From the NCBI RefSeq assembly GCF_003473485.1, contig NC_053045.1:27006494-27070493 (forward strand): a stretch of 64,000 nt of DNA. Direction: 5' to 3'. The position numbers were made by a program, and so were the translations under genes. This stretch comes from Medicago truncatula (lineage: Eukaryota; Streptophyta; Magnoliopsida; Fabales; Fabaceae). Shown piece by piece: positions 47,205 to 56,667 of the stretch; position 1 is the stretch's first letter; every line of letters begins with the position of its first letter. The notes below the pieces were generated by a model, which ran no database searches, was not told the DNA's origin, and saw only the letters and a list, made by a program, of their open reading frames with translations.

Positions 47205-50200
47205 GTGGCTCGTGCTCAGAGGGTCTACGAACCTGATAGAATTGATCGAACCAGAGAATACAGAAGAAAGAAAAGGGCTATGGAAGAAGAGAACGCTCAG
47301 CTTCGCACCGAATTAGCCACTCTAAGGGAGGAATTGGCTAAAGCTAATGACGTCATGACTGCTCTGCTAGCTGCTCAAGAGCAATCAGCTACAGCTATCC
47401 CTACAACCACAGCTGCACCGGTGACTACAAGCGTGCTCCCAACCACTTCTGCGGACACTCGCTTTGCTATGCCAGTGGGGTTTCCGTATGGGCTTCCACC
47501 GTTCTTCACTCCCAGTACTGCAGCGGGCACTTCGAGCACTGCTAACAATGTTCTGATCTCTGCAACAAATGCTGCCTCCATCAATGCTACTTTGCCACAA
47601 ACAACAGCGGCTGTCACTGAGCCTCTTGTGCATACCCTGCCCCAAGGTGTTAACATCAACACACAGCACGGAAGTATCCCCGTAACCAAGACCATGGAAG
47701 AGATGATGGAGGAACTTGCTAAAGAACTCCGTCACGAGATCAAGGCCAATCGAGGGAATGCGGACTTTTTCAAAACTCAAGATCTTTGCTTAGTGTCAAA
47801 AGTGGATGTTCCTAAAAAGTTCAAAATTCCGGATTTCGACCGGTACAACGGGCTAACTTGCCCTCAAAACCACATCATCAAATACGTCCGAAAGATGGGC
47901 AATTACAAAGACAATGATTCCCTTATGATCCACTGTTTTCAGGATAGTTTGATGGAGGATGCCGCTGAGTGGTATACTAGTTTGAGCAAGAATGACATCC
48001 ATACCTTTGATGAATTAGCCGCTGCTTTCAAGAGCCACTACGGGTTTAACACTCGATTGAAGCCGAATAGGGAGTTTCTCAGGTCCCTATCTCAGAAAAA
48101 GGAGGAAAGTTTCCGTGAATATGCGCAAAGGTGGAGAGGGGCAGCTGCCCGTATCACTCCTGCTTTAGATGAAGAAGAAATGACCCAGACATTCTTAAAA
48201 ACCTTGAAGAAAGATTATGTTGAGAGGATGATCATCGCTGCCCCGAACAACTTTTCAGAGATGGTCACTATGGGAACCCGTCTTGAGGAAGCCGTCAGGG
48301 ATGGAATCATCGTGTTTGAGAAAGCTGAATCCTCTGTAAATGCGTCGAAGAGATATGGTAATGGACACCACAAGAAGAAAGAAACGGAAGTGGGGATGGT
48401 GTCAGCTGGAGCCGGTCAATCAATGGCTACCGTTGCTCCTATCAATGCAGCTCAAATGCCTCCGTCATACCCATACATGCCGTACTCTCAGCATCCGTTC
48501 TTCCCACCGTTTTACCATCAGTACCCCCTGCCGCCGGGTCAACCTCAAGTGCCCGTCAATGCAATTGCCCAACAGATGAAACAACAGTTGCCGGTTCAAC
48601 AACAACAACAACAACAACAGCAGCAGCAATATACCAGACCAACTTTTCCTCCTATACCAATGTTGTATGCAGAACTTCTTCCAACTCTACTCCAGAGAGG
48701 GCATTGTACAACTAGACAGGGCAAGCCACCACCTGATCCGTTGCCTCCAAGGTTCAGGTCTGATCTCAAATGTGACTTTCATCAAGGTGCCTTAGGTCAT
48801 GATGTCGAGGGGTGTTATGCTTTGAAGTATATCGTGAAGAAACTCATTGATCAAGGGAAGCTGACTTTTGAGAATAATGTTCCACATGTCCTCGACAATC
48901 CGCTACCAAATCATGCCGCTGTGAATATGATCGAAGTGTGTGAGGAAGCTCCTAGACTTGATGTCCGCAATGTCGCAACTCCTCTGGTGCCTCTGCACAT
49001 CAAGCTGTGCAAAGCTTCTCTGTTCAGCCATGATCATGCCAAGTGTCTAGGATGCCTCCGTGATCCTTTGGGTTGCCATGCTGTTCAAGACGACATCCAA
49101 AGCTTGATGGATGATAATCTTCTGACTGTCAGTGATGTTTGCGTGGTCGTGCCAGTTTTTCACGATCCGCCTGTCAAGAGTGTACCTTTGAAGAAGAATG
49201 CTGAGCCTTTGGTGATAAGGTTGCCAGGACCAATTCCTTATGTTTCGGACAAGGCAGTGCCATACAAGTACAATGCTACTATGATAGAAAATGGAGTAGA
49301 GGTGCCTCTAGCCTCCTTTGCCACAGTAAGCAATATTGCCGAAGGGACTTCTGCAGCGCTAAGAAGCGGGAAAGTCCGTCCGCCGTTATTTCAGAAGAAA
49401 GTAGCTACACCGACCATTCCGCCAGATGAAGAAGCAACTCCAACCGTTGTTTCACCCATTGCTACAGATGTGAACCAGTCAGGAAAATCTATAGAGGATT
49501 CAAATTTAGATGAGATTCTAAGGATAATAAAGAGGAGCGACTACAAGATCGTTGATCAGTTGCTGCAGACTCCTTCGAAGATATCTGTCTTGTCATTACT
49601 CTTGAGCTCTGAGGCTCACAGGAATACCTTGTTGAAAGTGCTGGAGCAGGCATATGTTGACCACGAAGTTACGGTAGATCGGTTTGGTGGCATAGTGGGA
49701 AATATTACTGCTTGTAACAACCTCTGGTTCAGTGAAGAAGAGTTGCCAGAAGTGGGAAAGGGTCACAATCTGGCTTTGCACATCTCGGTGAATTGCAAAT
49801 CAGACATGATATCAAATGTGTTGGTGGATACCGGTTCCTCCCTCAATGTAATGCCCAAGACGACTCTAGACCAGTTGAGCTACCGTGGGACCCCTTTGAG
49901 GAGGAGTACTTTCTTGGTCAAAGCTTTTGATGGATCTCGAAAGAATGTGCTGGGAGAGATAGACTTGCCGATAACCATTGGCCCTGAGAATTTCTTGGTT
50001 ACTTTCCAAGTGATGGACATTAATGCATCCTACAGTTGCCTGCTGGGAAGACCGTGGATACACGATGCAGGTGCGGTTACTTCCACCTTACATCAGAAGT
50101 TGAAATTTGTGAAGAATGGAAAGCTCGTTACCATTCATGGTGAAGAGGCATACTTAGTCAGCCAGCTGTCTTCCTTTTCTTGTATTGAAGCAGGGTCTGC

Positions 50201-50543
50201 TGAAGGGACTGCTTTCCAAGGATTGACCATTGAAGGTGCGGAGCCTAAGAAAGCTGGGGCTGCTATGGCTTCATTGAAAGATGCTCAGAAGGTTATCCAG
50301 GAAGGTCAGACTGCCGGATGGGGCAAGGTGATACAGCTCTGTGAGAACAAGCGTAAAGAAGGTCTCGGGTTCTCCCCGTCGTCAAGGGTTTCCTCAGGAG
50401 TCTTCCACAGTGCTGGGTTTGTTAATACTGTCTCTGAAGAAGCAACTGGATCTGGTCTCAGGCCTGCATTTGTTACACCAGGAGGCATTGCGAGAGATTG
50501 GGATGCCATTGACATTCCTTCAATCATGCATGTGTCCGAGTAA
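47205..50543 (+). CDS. Ogre Gag-protease polyprotein
   Basis: The open frame starts after a TGA at 47199. The first ATG in it is 47280 (upstream codons begin with GTG at 47205), so the protein is about 1087 aa from that ATG. Parts in order: N-terminal coiled coil; retrotransposon Gag core (about 47800-48310, 'FKIPDFDRYNGLTCPQNHI' and 'AEWYTSL'); poly-Gln tract (about 48597-48630); a Cys/His motif 'CDFHQGALGHDVEGCYAL' in place of a classical zinc knuckle; aspartic protease with active site LVDTGSS (about 49821-49841) and 'CLLGRPWI'; a G-patch-like end ('GWGKVIQLCENK', 'GLGFSPS', about 50314-50385). Gag forms the particle and protease matures it. The stop TAA (50541-50543) lies inside the intron candidate 50540-50828, so splicing would continue the frame into pol. 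Confidence 0.9.
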   Translation: MARAQRVYEPDRIDRTREYRRKKRAMEEENAQLRTELATLREELAKANDVMTALLAAQEQSATAIPTTTAAPVTTSVLPTTSADTRFAMPVGFPYGLPPFFTPSTAAGTSSTANNVLISATNAASINATLPQTTAAVTEPLVHTLPQGVNINTQHGSIPVTKTMEEMMEELAKELRHEIKANRGNADFFKTQDLCLVSKVDVPKKFKIPDFDRYNGLTCPQNHIIKYVRKMGNYKDNDSLMIHCFQDSLMEDAAEWYTSLSKNDIHTFDELAAAFKSHYGFNTRLKPNREFLRSLSQKKEESFREYAQRWRGAAARITPALDEEEMTQTFLKTLKKDYVERMIIAAPNNFSEMVTMGTRLEEAVRDGIIVFEKAESSVNASKRYGNGHHKKKETEVGMVSAGAGQSMATVAPINAAQMPPSYPYMPYSQHPFFPPFYHQYPLPPGQPQVPVNAIAQQMKQQLPVQQQQQQQQQQQYTRPTFPPIPMLYAELLPTLLQRGHCTTRQGKPPPDPLPPRFRSDLKCDFHQGALGHDVEGCYALKYIVKKLIDQGKLTFENNVPHVLDNPLPNHAAVNMIEVCEEAPRLDVRNVATPLVPLHIKLCKASLFSHDHAKCLGCLRDPLGCHAVQDDIQSLMDDNLLTVSDVCVVVPVFHDPPVKSVPLKKNAEPLVIRLPGPIPYVSDKAVPYKYNATMIENGVEVPLASFATVSNIAEGTSAALRSGKVRPPLFQKKVATPTIPPDEEATPTVVSPIATDVNQSGKSIEDSNLDEILRIIKRSDYKIVDQLLQTPSKISVLSLLLSSEAHRNTLLKVLEQAYVDHEVTVDRFGGIVGNITACNNLWFSEEELPEVGKGHNLALHISVNCKSDMISNVLVDTGSSLNVMPKTTLDQLSYRGTPLRRSTFLVKAFDGSRKNVLGEIDLPITIGPENFLVTFQVMDINASYSCLLGRPWIHDAGAVTSTLHQKLKFVKNGKLVTIHGEEAYLVSQLSSFSCIEAGSAEGTAFQGLTIEGAEPKKAGAAMASLKDAQKVIQEGQTAGWGKVIQLCENKRKEGLGFSPSSRVSSGVFHSAGFVNTVSEEATGSGLRPAFVTPGGIARDWDAIDIPSIMHVSE

Positions 50544-50828
50544 TGTGTCTTGTTGCTTTAGCGCTTTGTTTTCAAAAATAACAATCATCTCGCTCTGCCC
50601 AAAGCGAGAGTGATATTTTCTGTAAGGGCATGTTTGTTTCGGCATTGCCGTTGATTAATAAAATTTTGTCGTTTCTTCCACGACTACTTTTTTTTAGTGC
50701 TTTTTTTTCCCTTGGAAACAATGGTAATGCCAGAAAAAACCAAAACATCTGTATTTTCTTATTAATTTCAAAAAAAATCTGCATGAAAAAAAAAACTCTT
50801 TCTAAAATCATCCAATCATTATATGCAG
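50540..50828 (+). other. Intron candidate between gag-protease and pol (289 nt)
   Basis: A GT at 50540 (GTAATG) and an AG at 50827-50828 (TATGCAG) delimit an AT-rich 289-nt interval that contains the gag-protease stop codon. Removing it leaves two bases of a codon on the left and one on the right and places the pol frame (from 50830) in register. Ogre elements are known for such an intron whose partial splicing sets the Gag to Gag-Pol ratio. The site pair here is my reading and has not been tested. Confidence 0.8.
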
Positions 50829-50829
50829 G

Positions 50830-53800
50830 TTGAACCATAATAAACCCGTTGAACACAGTAATCTTACGGTTCCTCCAAGTTTTGATTTCCCTGTGTATGA
50901 AGCCGAAGATGAGGAAGGTGATGACATACCGTATGAGATCACTCGGTTACTTGAGCAAGAAAAGAAAGCCATTCAGTCTCACCAAGAAGAGATTGAGCTT
51001 ATCAACATAGGTACCGAGGAAAACAAGCGAGAAATCAAGATTGGTGCTACTCTAGAGGAAGGGGTTAAACAGAAGATCATCCAGCTCCTCCGGGAATATC
51101 CGGATATTTTTGCATGGTCCTATGAAGATATGCCAGGTCTAGATCCTATGATTGTGGAGCATCGGATCCCCACCAAGCCTGAATGTCCTCCCGTCAGGCA
51201 GAAATTGAGAAGGACTCATCCTGATATGGCTCTCAAGATTAAGAGCGAGGTTCAAAAGCAAATTGATGCGGGTTTCCTCATGACAGTTGAGTACCCTGAA
51301 TGGGTTGCTAATATTGTGCCCGTGCCAAAGAAGGATGGTAAAGTCCGGATGTGTGTTGACTTCAGAGACCTGAACAAAGCCAGTCCAAAAGACAACTTTC
51401 CATTACCTCATATTGATGTGCTTGTTGATAATACTGCTCAATCTAAGGTGTTCTCCTTCATGGACGGTTTTTCCGGCTATAATCAGATCAAAATGTCTCC
51501 TGAAGATAGAGAAAAGACATCTTTTATCATTCCATGGAGTACTTTCTGCTACAAAGTGATGCCGTTCGGCCTAATCAATGCTGGTGCTACCTACCAAAGG
51601 GGAATGACCACTCTGTTTCATGACATGATTCACAAAGAAGTTGAGGTATATGTGGATGACATGATTGTGAAGTCAGCAGATGAGGAGCAGCATGTTGAAT
51701 ATTTAACAAAGATGTTTGAAAGGTTGAGAAAATACAAGCTACGATTGAATCCCAACAAATGTACATTCGGCGTCAGATCCGGCAAGTTATTAGGCTTCAT
51801 TGTCAGCCAAAAGGGCATTGAAGTCGATCCTGATAAAGTCCGGGCCATCCGAGAAATGCCAGCTCCACAGACAGAGAAGCAAGTCAGAGGTTTCCTGGGA
51901 CGCTTGAATTACATCTCCCGATTCATATCTCATATGACTGCAACCTGCGGGCCGATCTTCAAGCTACTTAGAAAGAACCAGCCTGTTGTATGGAATGATG
52001 AATGCCAAGAAGCTTTTGATAGCATCAAGAATTACCTGCTGGAACCACCTATCCTTGTCCCACCCGTGGAAGGAAGGCCTTTGATTATGTATTTGGCAGT
52101 ATTTGATGAATCCATGGGATGCGTACTTGGTCAACAAGATGAAACCGGAAAGAAAGAACATGCTATCTACTATCTAAGCAAGAAGTTCACCGATTGTGAA
52201 ACTCGGTATACAATGCTTGAAAAGACTTGTTGTGCTCTAGCTTGGGCTGCTAAACGCCTGCGTCATTACTTGGTGAATCATACAACTTGGCTGATATCCA
52301 GAATGGATCCGATAAAGTATATCTTTGAGAAAGCGGCCGTTACTGGGAAGATCGCACGCTGGCAGATGCTTTTGTCTGAATATGATATTGTGTTCAAAAC
52401 TCAAAAGGCAATCAAAGGCAGCATCCTCGCCGATCACCTTGCTTATCAACCTCTTGATGATTACCAACCAATTGAATTCGATTTCCCTGATGAAGAGATC
52501 ATGTATTTGAAATCCAAAGACTGCGACGAACCGTTGATTAATGAAGGTCCAGATCCCAATAGCAAGTGGGGTTTAATCTTTGATGGTGCTGTCAATGCTT
52601 ATGGTAAAGGAATTGGGGCAGTCATTGTATCCCCGCAGGGGCATCACATTCCTTTTACCGCCAGAATTTTGTTCGAATGTACCAACAATATGGCTGAGTA
52701 TGAAGCATGTATCTTCGGGATCGAGGAAGCAATTGACATGAGAATCAAACACCTCGACATCTATGGAGATTCTGCGCTCGTCATCAATCAGATAAAGGGT
52801 GAATGGGAGACCCACCATGCTAAGTTGATTCCTTATCGTGATTATGCGAGACGTCTTCTGACATATTTTACAAAGGTTGAGCTGCACCGTATTCCTCGTG
52901 ATGAGAACCAAATGGCTGATGCTCTTGCTACTCTATCCTCCATGTTTCAAGTAAACCATTGGAATGATGTGCCAATAATTAAAGTGCAACGCCTTGAAAG
53001 ACCTTCGCATGTGTTTGCTATTGGGGATGTGATCGATCAGGCTGGTGAAAATGTGGTTGACTATAGACCCTGGTACTATGACATCAAGCAGTTCTTGCTG
53101 AGCCGTGAGTATCCGCCAGGTGCTTCCAAACAAGACAAGAGGACCTTGAGAAGATTGGCCGGTAGATTCCTGTTAGATGGAGATATTCTGTACAAGAGGA
53201 ACTATGACATGGTATTGTTAAGGTGTGTTGATGAACATGAAGCAGAGCAGTTAATGCATGATGTACATGATGGTACCTTCGGGACCCATGCTACAGGGCA
53301 TACTATGTCAAGGAAGTTGTTACGAGCAGGTTACTACTGGATGGCCATGGAGCATGATTGCTACCAATACGCCAGAAAATGCCACAAATGTCAAATCTAT
53401 GCTGATAAGATTCATGTGCCTCCGCACGCTCTCAATGTTATGTCATCCCCATGGCCGTTCTCAATGTGGGGCATCGACATGATTGGAAGAATTGAACCGA
53501 AGGCTTCAAATGGTCATCGTTTCATCTTAGTGGTAATTGACTACTTCACCAAATGGGTTGAAGCAGCATCTTATACCAATGTGACCAAGCAAGTGGTAGC
53601 TAAGTTTATCAAGAACAACATCATCTGCCGATATGGTGTTCCCAGTAAGATTATTACCGACAATGGTACCAACCTGAACAGCAATGTGGTGCAAGCTCTT
53701 TGTGAAGAATTCAAAATTGAGCATCATAACTCTTCTCCTTATAGACCTCAGATGAATGGTGCAGTTGAGGCCGCCAACAAGAATATCAAGAGAATCGTCC

Positions 53801-54318
53801 AGAAGATGGTAACCACTTACAAGGACTGGCATGAGATGTTACCCTATGCTCTGCATGGCTACCGCACTACCGTGCGCAGTTCAACCGGGGCAACCCCTTT
53901 CTCTCTTGTATATGGTATGGAAGCAGTTCTTCCTTTGGAAGTGGAGATCCCATCTCTCCGTGTGATAATGGAAGCAAAGTTATCTGAGGCTGAATGGTGC
54001 CAAAGCCGGTATGATCAGTTGAATTTGATTGAGGAAAAACGTATGGATGCCATGGCTCGTGGACAGTCATATCAAGCAAGAATGAAGACTGCCTTTGACA
54101 AGAAAGTCCATCCTCGAGAATTCAAGGTAGGGGAACTTGTATTGAAAAGGAGGGTAAGCCAGCAACCCGACCCAAGGGGCAAGTGGACGCCTAACTATGA
54201 AGGTCCTTATGTTGTCAAGAAGGCCTTCTCCGGTGGTGCTTTAATCCTTACACACATGGATGGTGTAGAACTTCCAAATCCAGTGAATGCTGATATAGTC
54301 AAGAAATACTTTGCCTAG
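50830..54318 (+). CDS. Ogre Pol: reverse transcriptase, two RNase H domains, integrase
   Basis: An 1162-codon open frame with no ATG at its start (first codon TTG), as expected if it is reached by splicing. Parts: reverse transcriptase (about 51170-51800) with 'VDFRDLNKASPKDNFPLP' and catalytic YVDD at 51649-51660; the usual gypsy RNase H (about 52080-52440); a second, archaeal-like RNase H (about 52560-52930) with 'FDGAVNAYGKGIGAV', 'NNMAEYEA', 'YGDSALVI' and 'NQMADALA', typical of the Tat lineage; integrase with an HHCC finger (about 53250-53400) and a D,D-35-E core (Asp 53476-53478, Asp 53659-53661, Glu 53767-53769). No chromodomain follows. All catalytic residues are present and the frame is unbroken. 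Confidence 0.95.
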   Translation: MNHNKPVEHSNLTVPPSFDFPVYEAEDEEGDDIPYEITRLLEQEKKAIQSHQEEIELINIGTEENKREIKIGATLEEGVKQKIIQLLREYPDIFAWSYEDMPGLDPMIVEHRIPTKPECPPVRQKLRRTHPDMALKIKSEVQKQIDAGFLMTVEYPEWVANIVPVPKKDGKVRMCVDFRDLNKASPKDNFPLPHIDVLVDNTAQSKVFSFMDGFSGYNQIKMSPEDREKTSFIIPWSTFCYKVMPFGLINAGATYQRGMTTLFHDMIHKEVEVYVDDMIVKSADEEQHVEYLTKMFERLRKYKLRLNPNKCTFGVRSGKLLGFIVSQKGIEVDPDKVRAIREMPAPQTEKQVRGFLGRLNYISRFISHMTATCGPIFKLLRKNQPVVWNDECQEAFDSIKNYLLEPPILVPPVEGRPLIMYLAVFDESMGCVLGQQDETGKKEHAIYYLSKKFTDCETRYTMLEKTCCALAWAAKRLRHYLVNHTTWLISRMDPIKYIFEKAAVTGKIARWQMLLSEYDIVFKTQKAIKGSILADHLAYQPLDDYQPIEFDFPDEEIMYLKSKDCDEPLINEGPDPNSKWGLIFDGAVNAYGKGIGAVIVSPQGHHIPFTARILFECTNNMAEYEACIFGIEEAIDMRIKHLDIYGDSALVINQIKGEWETHHAKLIPYRDYARRLLTYFTKVELHRIPRDENQMADALATLSSMFQVNHWNDVPIIKVQRLERPSHVFAIGDVIDQAGENVVDYRPWYYDIKQFLLSREYPPGASKQDKRTLRRLAGRFLLDGDILYKRNYDMVLLRCVDEHEAEQLMHDVHDGTFGTHATGHTMSRKLLRAGYYWMAMEHDCYQYARKCHKCQIYADKIHVPPHALNVMSSPWPFSMWGIDMIGRIEPKASNGHRFILVVIDYFTKWVEAASYTNVTKQVVAKFIKNNIICRYGVPSKIITDNGTNLNSNVVQALCEEFKIEHHNSSPYRPQMNGAVEAANKNIKRIVQKMVTTYKDWHEMLPYALHGYRTTVRSSTGATPFSLVYGMEAVLPLEVEIPSLRVIMEAKLSEAEWCQSRYDQLNLIEEKRMDAMARGQSYQARMKTAFDKKVHPREFKVGELVLKRRVSQQPDPRGKWTPNYEGPYVVKKAFSGGALILTHMDGVELPNPVNADIVKKYFA

Positions 54319-54340
54319 AAATATGAAAAGAACAGCGTGG

Positions 54341-55216
54341 TAGGTCGAAAACCCGAAAGGGCGGCCTAGGCAAAAATGCGCTTCCCGGTGGATCGAAAAC
54401 CCGAAAGGGCGGTCCAGGCAAAAATAAGGGACAAAAAAATATATATGAAAAGCTCGCTGAGATTGTACGCAACTCAGGCAAGAATGAGCGTCTCGATGAG
54501 CCGAAAACCCGGAAGGGCGGTTCATGCAAAAATGAGATTGAAACAAAAGGCAAGTAACTATACCTGGCTAACCACCGTCCTCCTTGGGGCATCTGCAGCT
54601 GTTAATGACCATCTTCATCTGAAGCTTCTGTACTTGTGAATTCAAAGTTTTTTGGGAAATGTAATGATTACTGTGTTCAATGTACCACCAACCAATAAAA
54701 TTACCATTTTCCAAGCTTTGTGAATCCGTGGAGTCACGCCTTCGGCTGACCACCACTCTTATACATCAAATTGAGCCTGTGCTTTTGTTTAAAACTCTAC
54801 TTTCTTCTATTTTCAAAGCTATATACAAATCATTTTCCTTCTATTTTGATAATGACAATGCTTGAAACAAACATTTTGAAAATTGAAAACCTTTTGTCTA
54901 TTTTGAAAAGCAAACCTGAGCAACAGGGTACATTCAAATGAAACATGCACGAGCGAGAGTATGTTGATGTCTATTTCAATATATGTTACAAGCAGGTTCT
55001 CCTCCAGGATAGTCTGTGGTCAATGGCAAGAATGAAAAAACAGAATGAAAATGCATGAAAATAAATGAGCTCGCTAAGTTGAAAACCCGAAAGGGCGGCT
55101 TAGGCAAAAATGAGCACCCCGCTGGATTGACAACCCGAAAGGGCAGTTCAGGCAAAAATGAGGCATTGAAAAGAATTTATTTCCCCGATGGATCGAAAAC
55201 CCGAAAGGGCGATCCA
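54341..55216 (+). repeat. Array of six covarying 28-nt hairpins in the Ogre 3' region
   Basis: Copies at 54341-54368, 54389-54416, 54497-54524, 55075-55102, 55123-55150 and 55189-55216. Each has a 7-base left arm, AAAA (once ACAA), CCC, a tetraloop, GGG and a 7-base right arm. Five of the six are then followed by GGCAAAAAT and the third by TGCAAAAAT. Left/right arms: TAGGTCG/CGGCCTA, TGGATCG/CGGTCCA, TGAGCCG/CGGTTCA, TAAGTTG/CGGCTTA, TGGATTG/CAGTTCA, TGGATCG/CGATCCA. All arms pair fully when G-U is allowed. Tetraloops are GAAA five times and GGAA once, both GNRA. Spacing is irregular, so the copies are dispersed units and not a simple tandem repeat. The RNA-level role is unknown; packaging, dimerisation, stability or RNA export are candidates. 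Confidence 0.85.
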
Positions 55217-56653
55217 GGCAAAAATGGGATGCAAAAAAAAAAAAAAAATGAAAATGAATGAAAATTGAGAAAATAACATGCAAAAAGCATTGACCACAGA
55301 TGCAATGTCTACAACGTACCCAGCACTGAAATGCCCAGCACAACGGCGTTTTCCCCAGTAAAGTCTTCCAAGATTCTATCTCCAGCAAGTTGCATACCTG
55401 CCTGCCCTCAGCCTTGGCTCCGATACGTCTCCCAACGACGTCATCTCCAAAGAGGATTTCCAAGAATGTGTAATATAGCACGAGCCACTACGTGCCCAAT
55501 GATCTGATGTCTTGTCTTCCCCGTGAAGTCGTGCCTACAAAATGCCAACAGTCATGCATTACAAGCATTCATACATGTATAATCATGCATATTACGTACC
55601 CATGCATATTAATGAATCTGTTATATCATCCATGCATATTGCATTTCCAATGTCAACATCAGTCTCAATTCAATACTCATGTCAGGTTCTCTGTCAAAAC
55701 CTTGTGAGCCAATAATATCGGTCAATTTCTACCTTTCAAATCAAATCGACGTCAAGTCAATCTCAATCTACATTTTGCCAACAAACCAATCCCCAGTGAA
55801 TATGTTTCTGTTTGGTCAAGTGGCTAGTTCAAGTCCAAGAACAGCTTGTACCTATCAATTTGCTTATGTTATCGGTCGAGTGCCCAGCTCAATCCAAGAG
55901 CAGCTCGTACCTGTCAATATGTTTCCGTTTGGTCAAGTGGCTAGCTCGATCCAAGAGCAGCTTGTACCTGTCTATCTGTTTCTGTCCGGTGGAGTAACCA
56001 GTTCGCATCCAAGAACAAGCTCGCACCTGTCTATTTGCCTTGCTTTCAGTCGAGTAACTAGTTCGAATCCCTAAGAACAACTCGTACCTGCCAATTTTAC
56101 ATGTTTTCAGTCGAGTCACCAGTTCGAATCCGTAAGAACAACTCGTACTTGCCAATTTTCTCTTTTTCCCAGTCGGGTCACCAGTTCGAATCCATAAGAA
56201 CAACTCGCACTTTCCAATATCCCCAAGTGAGTTACCAGTTCGAATCCATAAGAACAACTCATGTTTGTCCAGTAACCTCTATCCCCTGTGAAGTGACCAG
56301 TTCGAATCCATAAGAACAACTCGCAGTTGTCTGTTTGTTTCATCCCCGGTCAAGTGGCTAGTTTGAATCCAAGAGCAGCTTGTACCTGTCCAACTTGTTT
56401 CTAGTTTCCCGTTGCTCCGCTATTCACTATCTTTGTCAATGTCTACCAATCCCGCAATGGATACGACATATTTTGTTAATTCCAATCCCCATGAGGTCTT
56501 GCATTCATAATCCAAATGATGCATGGCATGCATATTATTTGAAAATGGGTAGGCGTATTTTTACGTCCAAACACAGTGCAAATGCTAATATTTAAGTATC
56601 TTCGTCCTGTCAAGCCAAAGACTCCGTCTCTTGACTCTCCAGACAAAGAAACT
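54369..56653 (+). other. Long 3' untranslated region of the Ogre-lineage element
   Basis: About 2.3 kb between the pol stop (54316-54318) and the 3' LTR. Besides the two hairpin arrays it holds no protein-coding frame with recognisable content. The short open frames through the first array merely translate its repeats. Confidence 0.7.
55814..56386 (+). repeat. Array of ten covarying two-stem hairpins in the Ogre 3' region
   Basis: Units start at 55814, 55874, 55931, 55988, 56048, 56109, 56171, 56225, 56288 and 56348 (period about 60, hairpin about 40 nt). Each has an outer stem (GGTCAAG or GGTCGAG on the left; CTTGTACC or CTCGTACC on the right, one bulged base), an inner stem (GTTC/GAAC or GCTC/GAGC) and a 7-10-nt loop. 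Changes are compensated between arms in most copies: CAAG/CTTG, CGAG/CTCG and TGAG/CTCA; GTTC/GAAC and GCTC/GAGC; GGT/ACC and AGT/ACT. Units 4 and 9 each have an imperfect outer stem. Units 5-9 also contain GTTCGAATCC, which resembles a pol III B box. Tandem repeats are known from 3' regions of Ogre elements; conserved pairing in them is what stands out here. Confidence 0.85.
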
Positions 56654-56667
56654 TAAATAGGGGCAGC
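56654..56667 (+). promoter_or_regulatory. Polypurine tract of the Ogre-lineage element
   Basis: TAAATAGGGGCAGC directly precedes the 3' LTR. AAATAGGGGCAG is the purine-rich core where plus-strand DNA synthesis should start. Ogre-type elements have a similar G-rich tract. Confidence 0.75.

Noticed and set aside
55055..55261. Open frame with repeated KTRKGG..GKNE-type peptides
   Set aside because: It is a translation of the hairpin array; the units are not spaced in multiples of three throughout.
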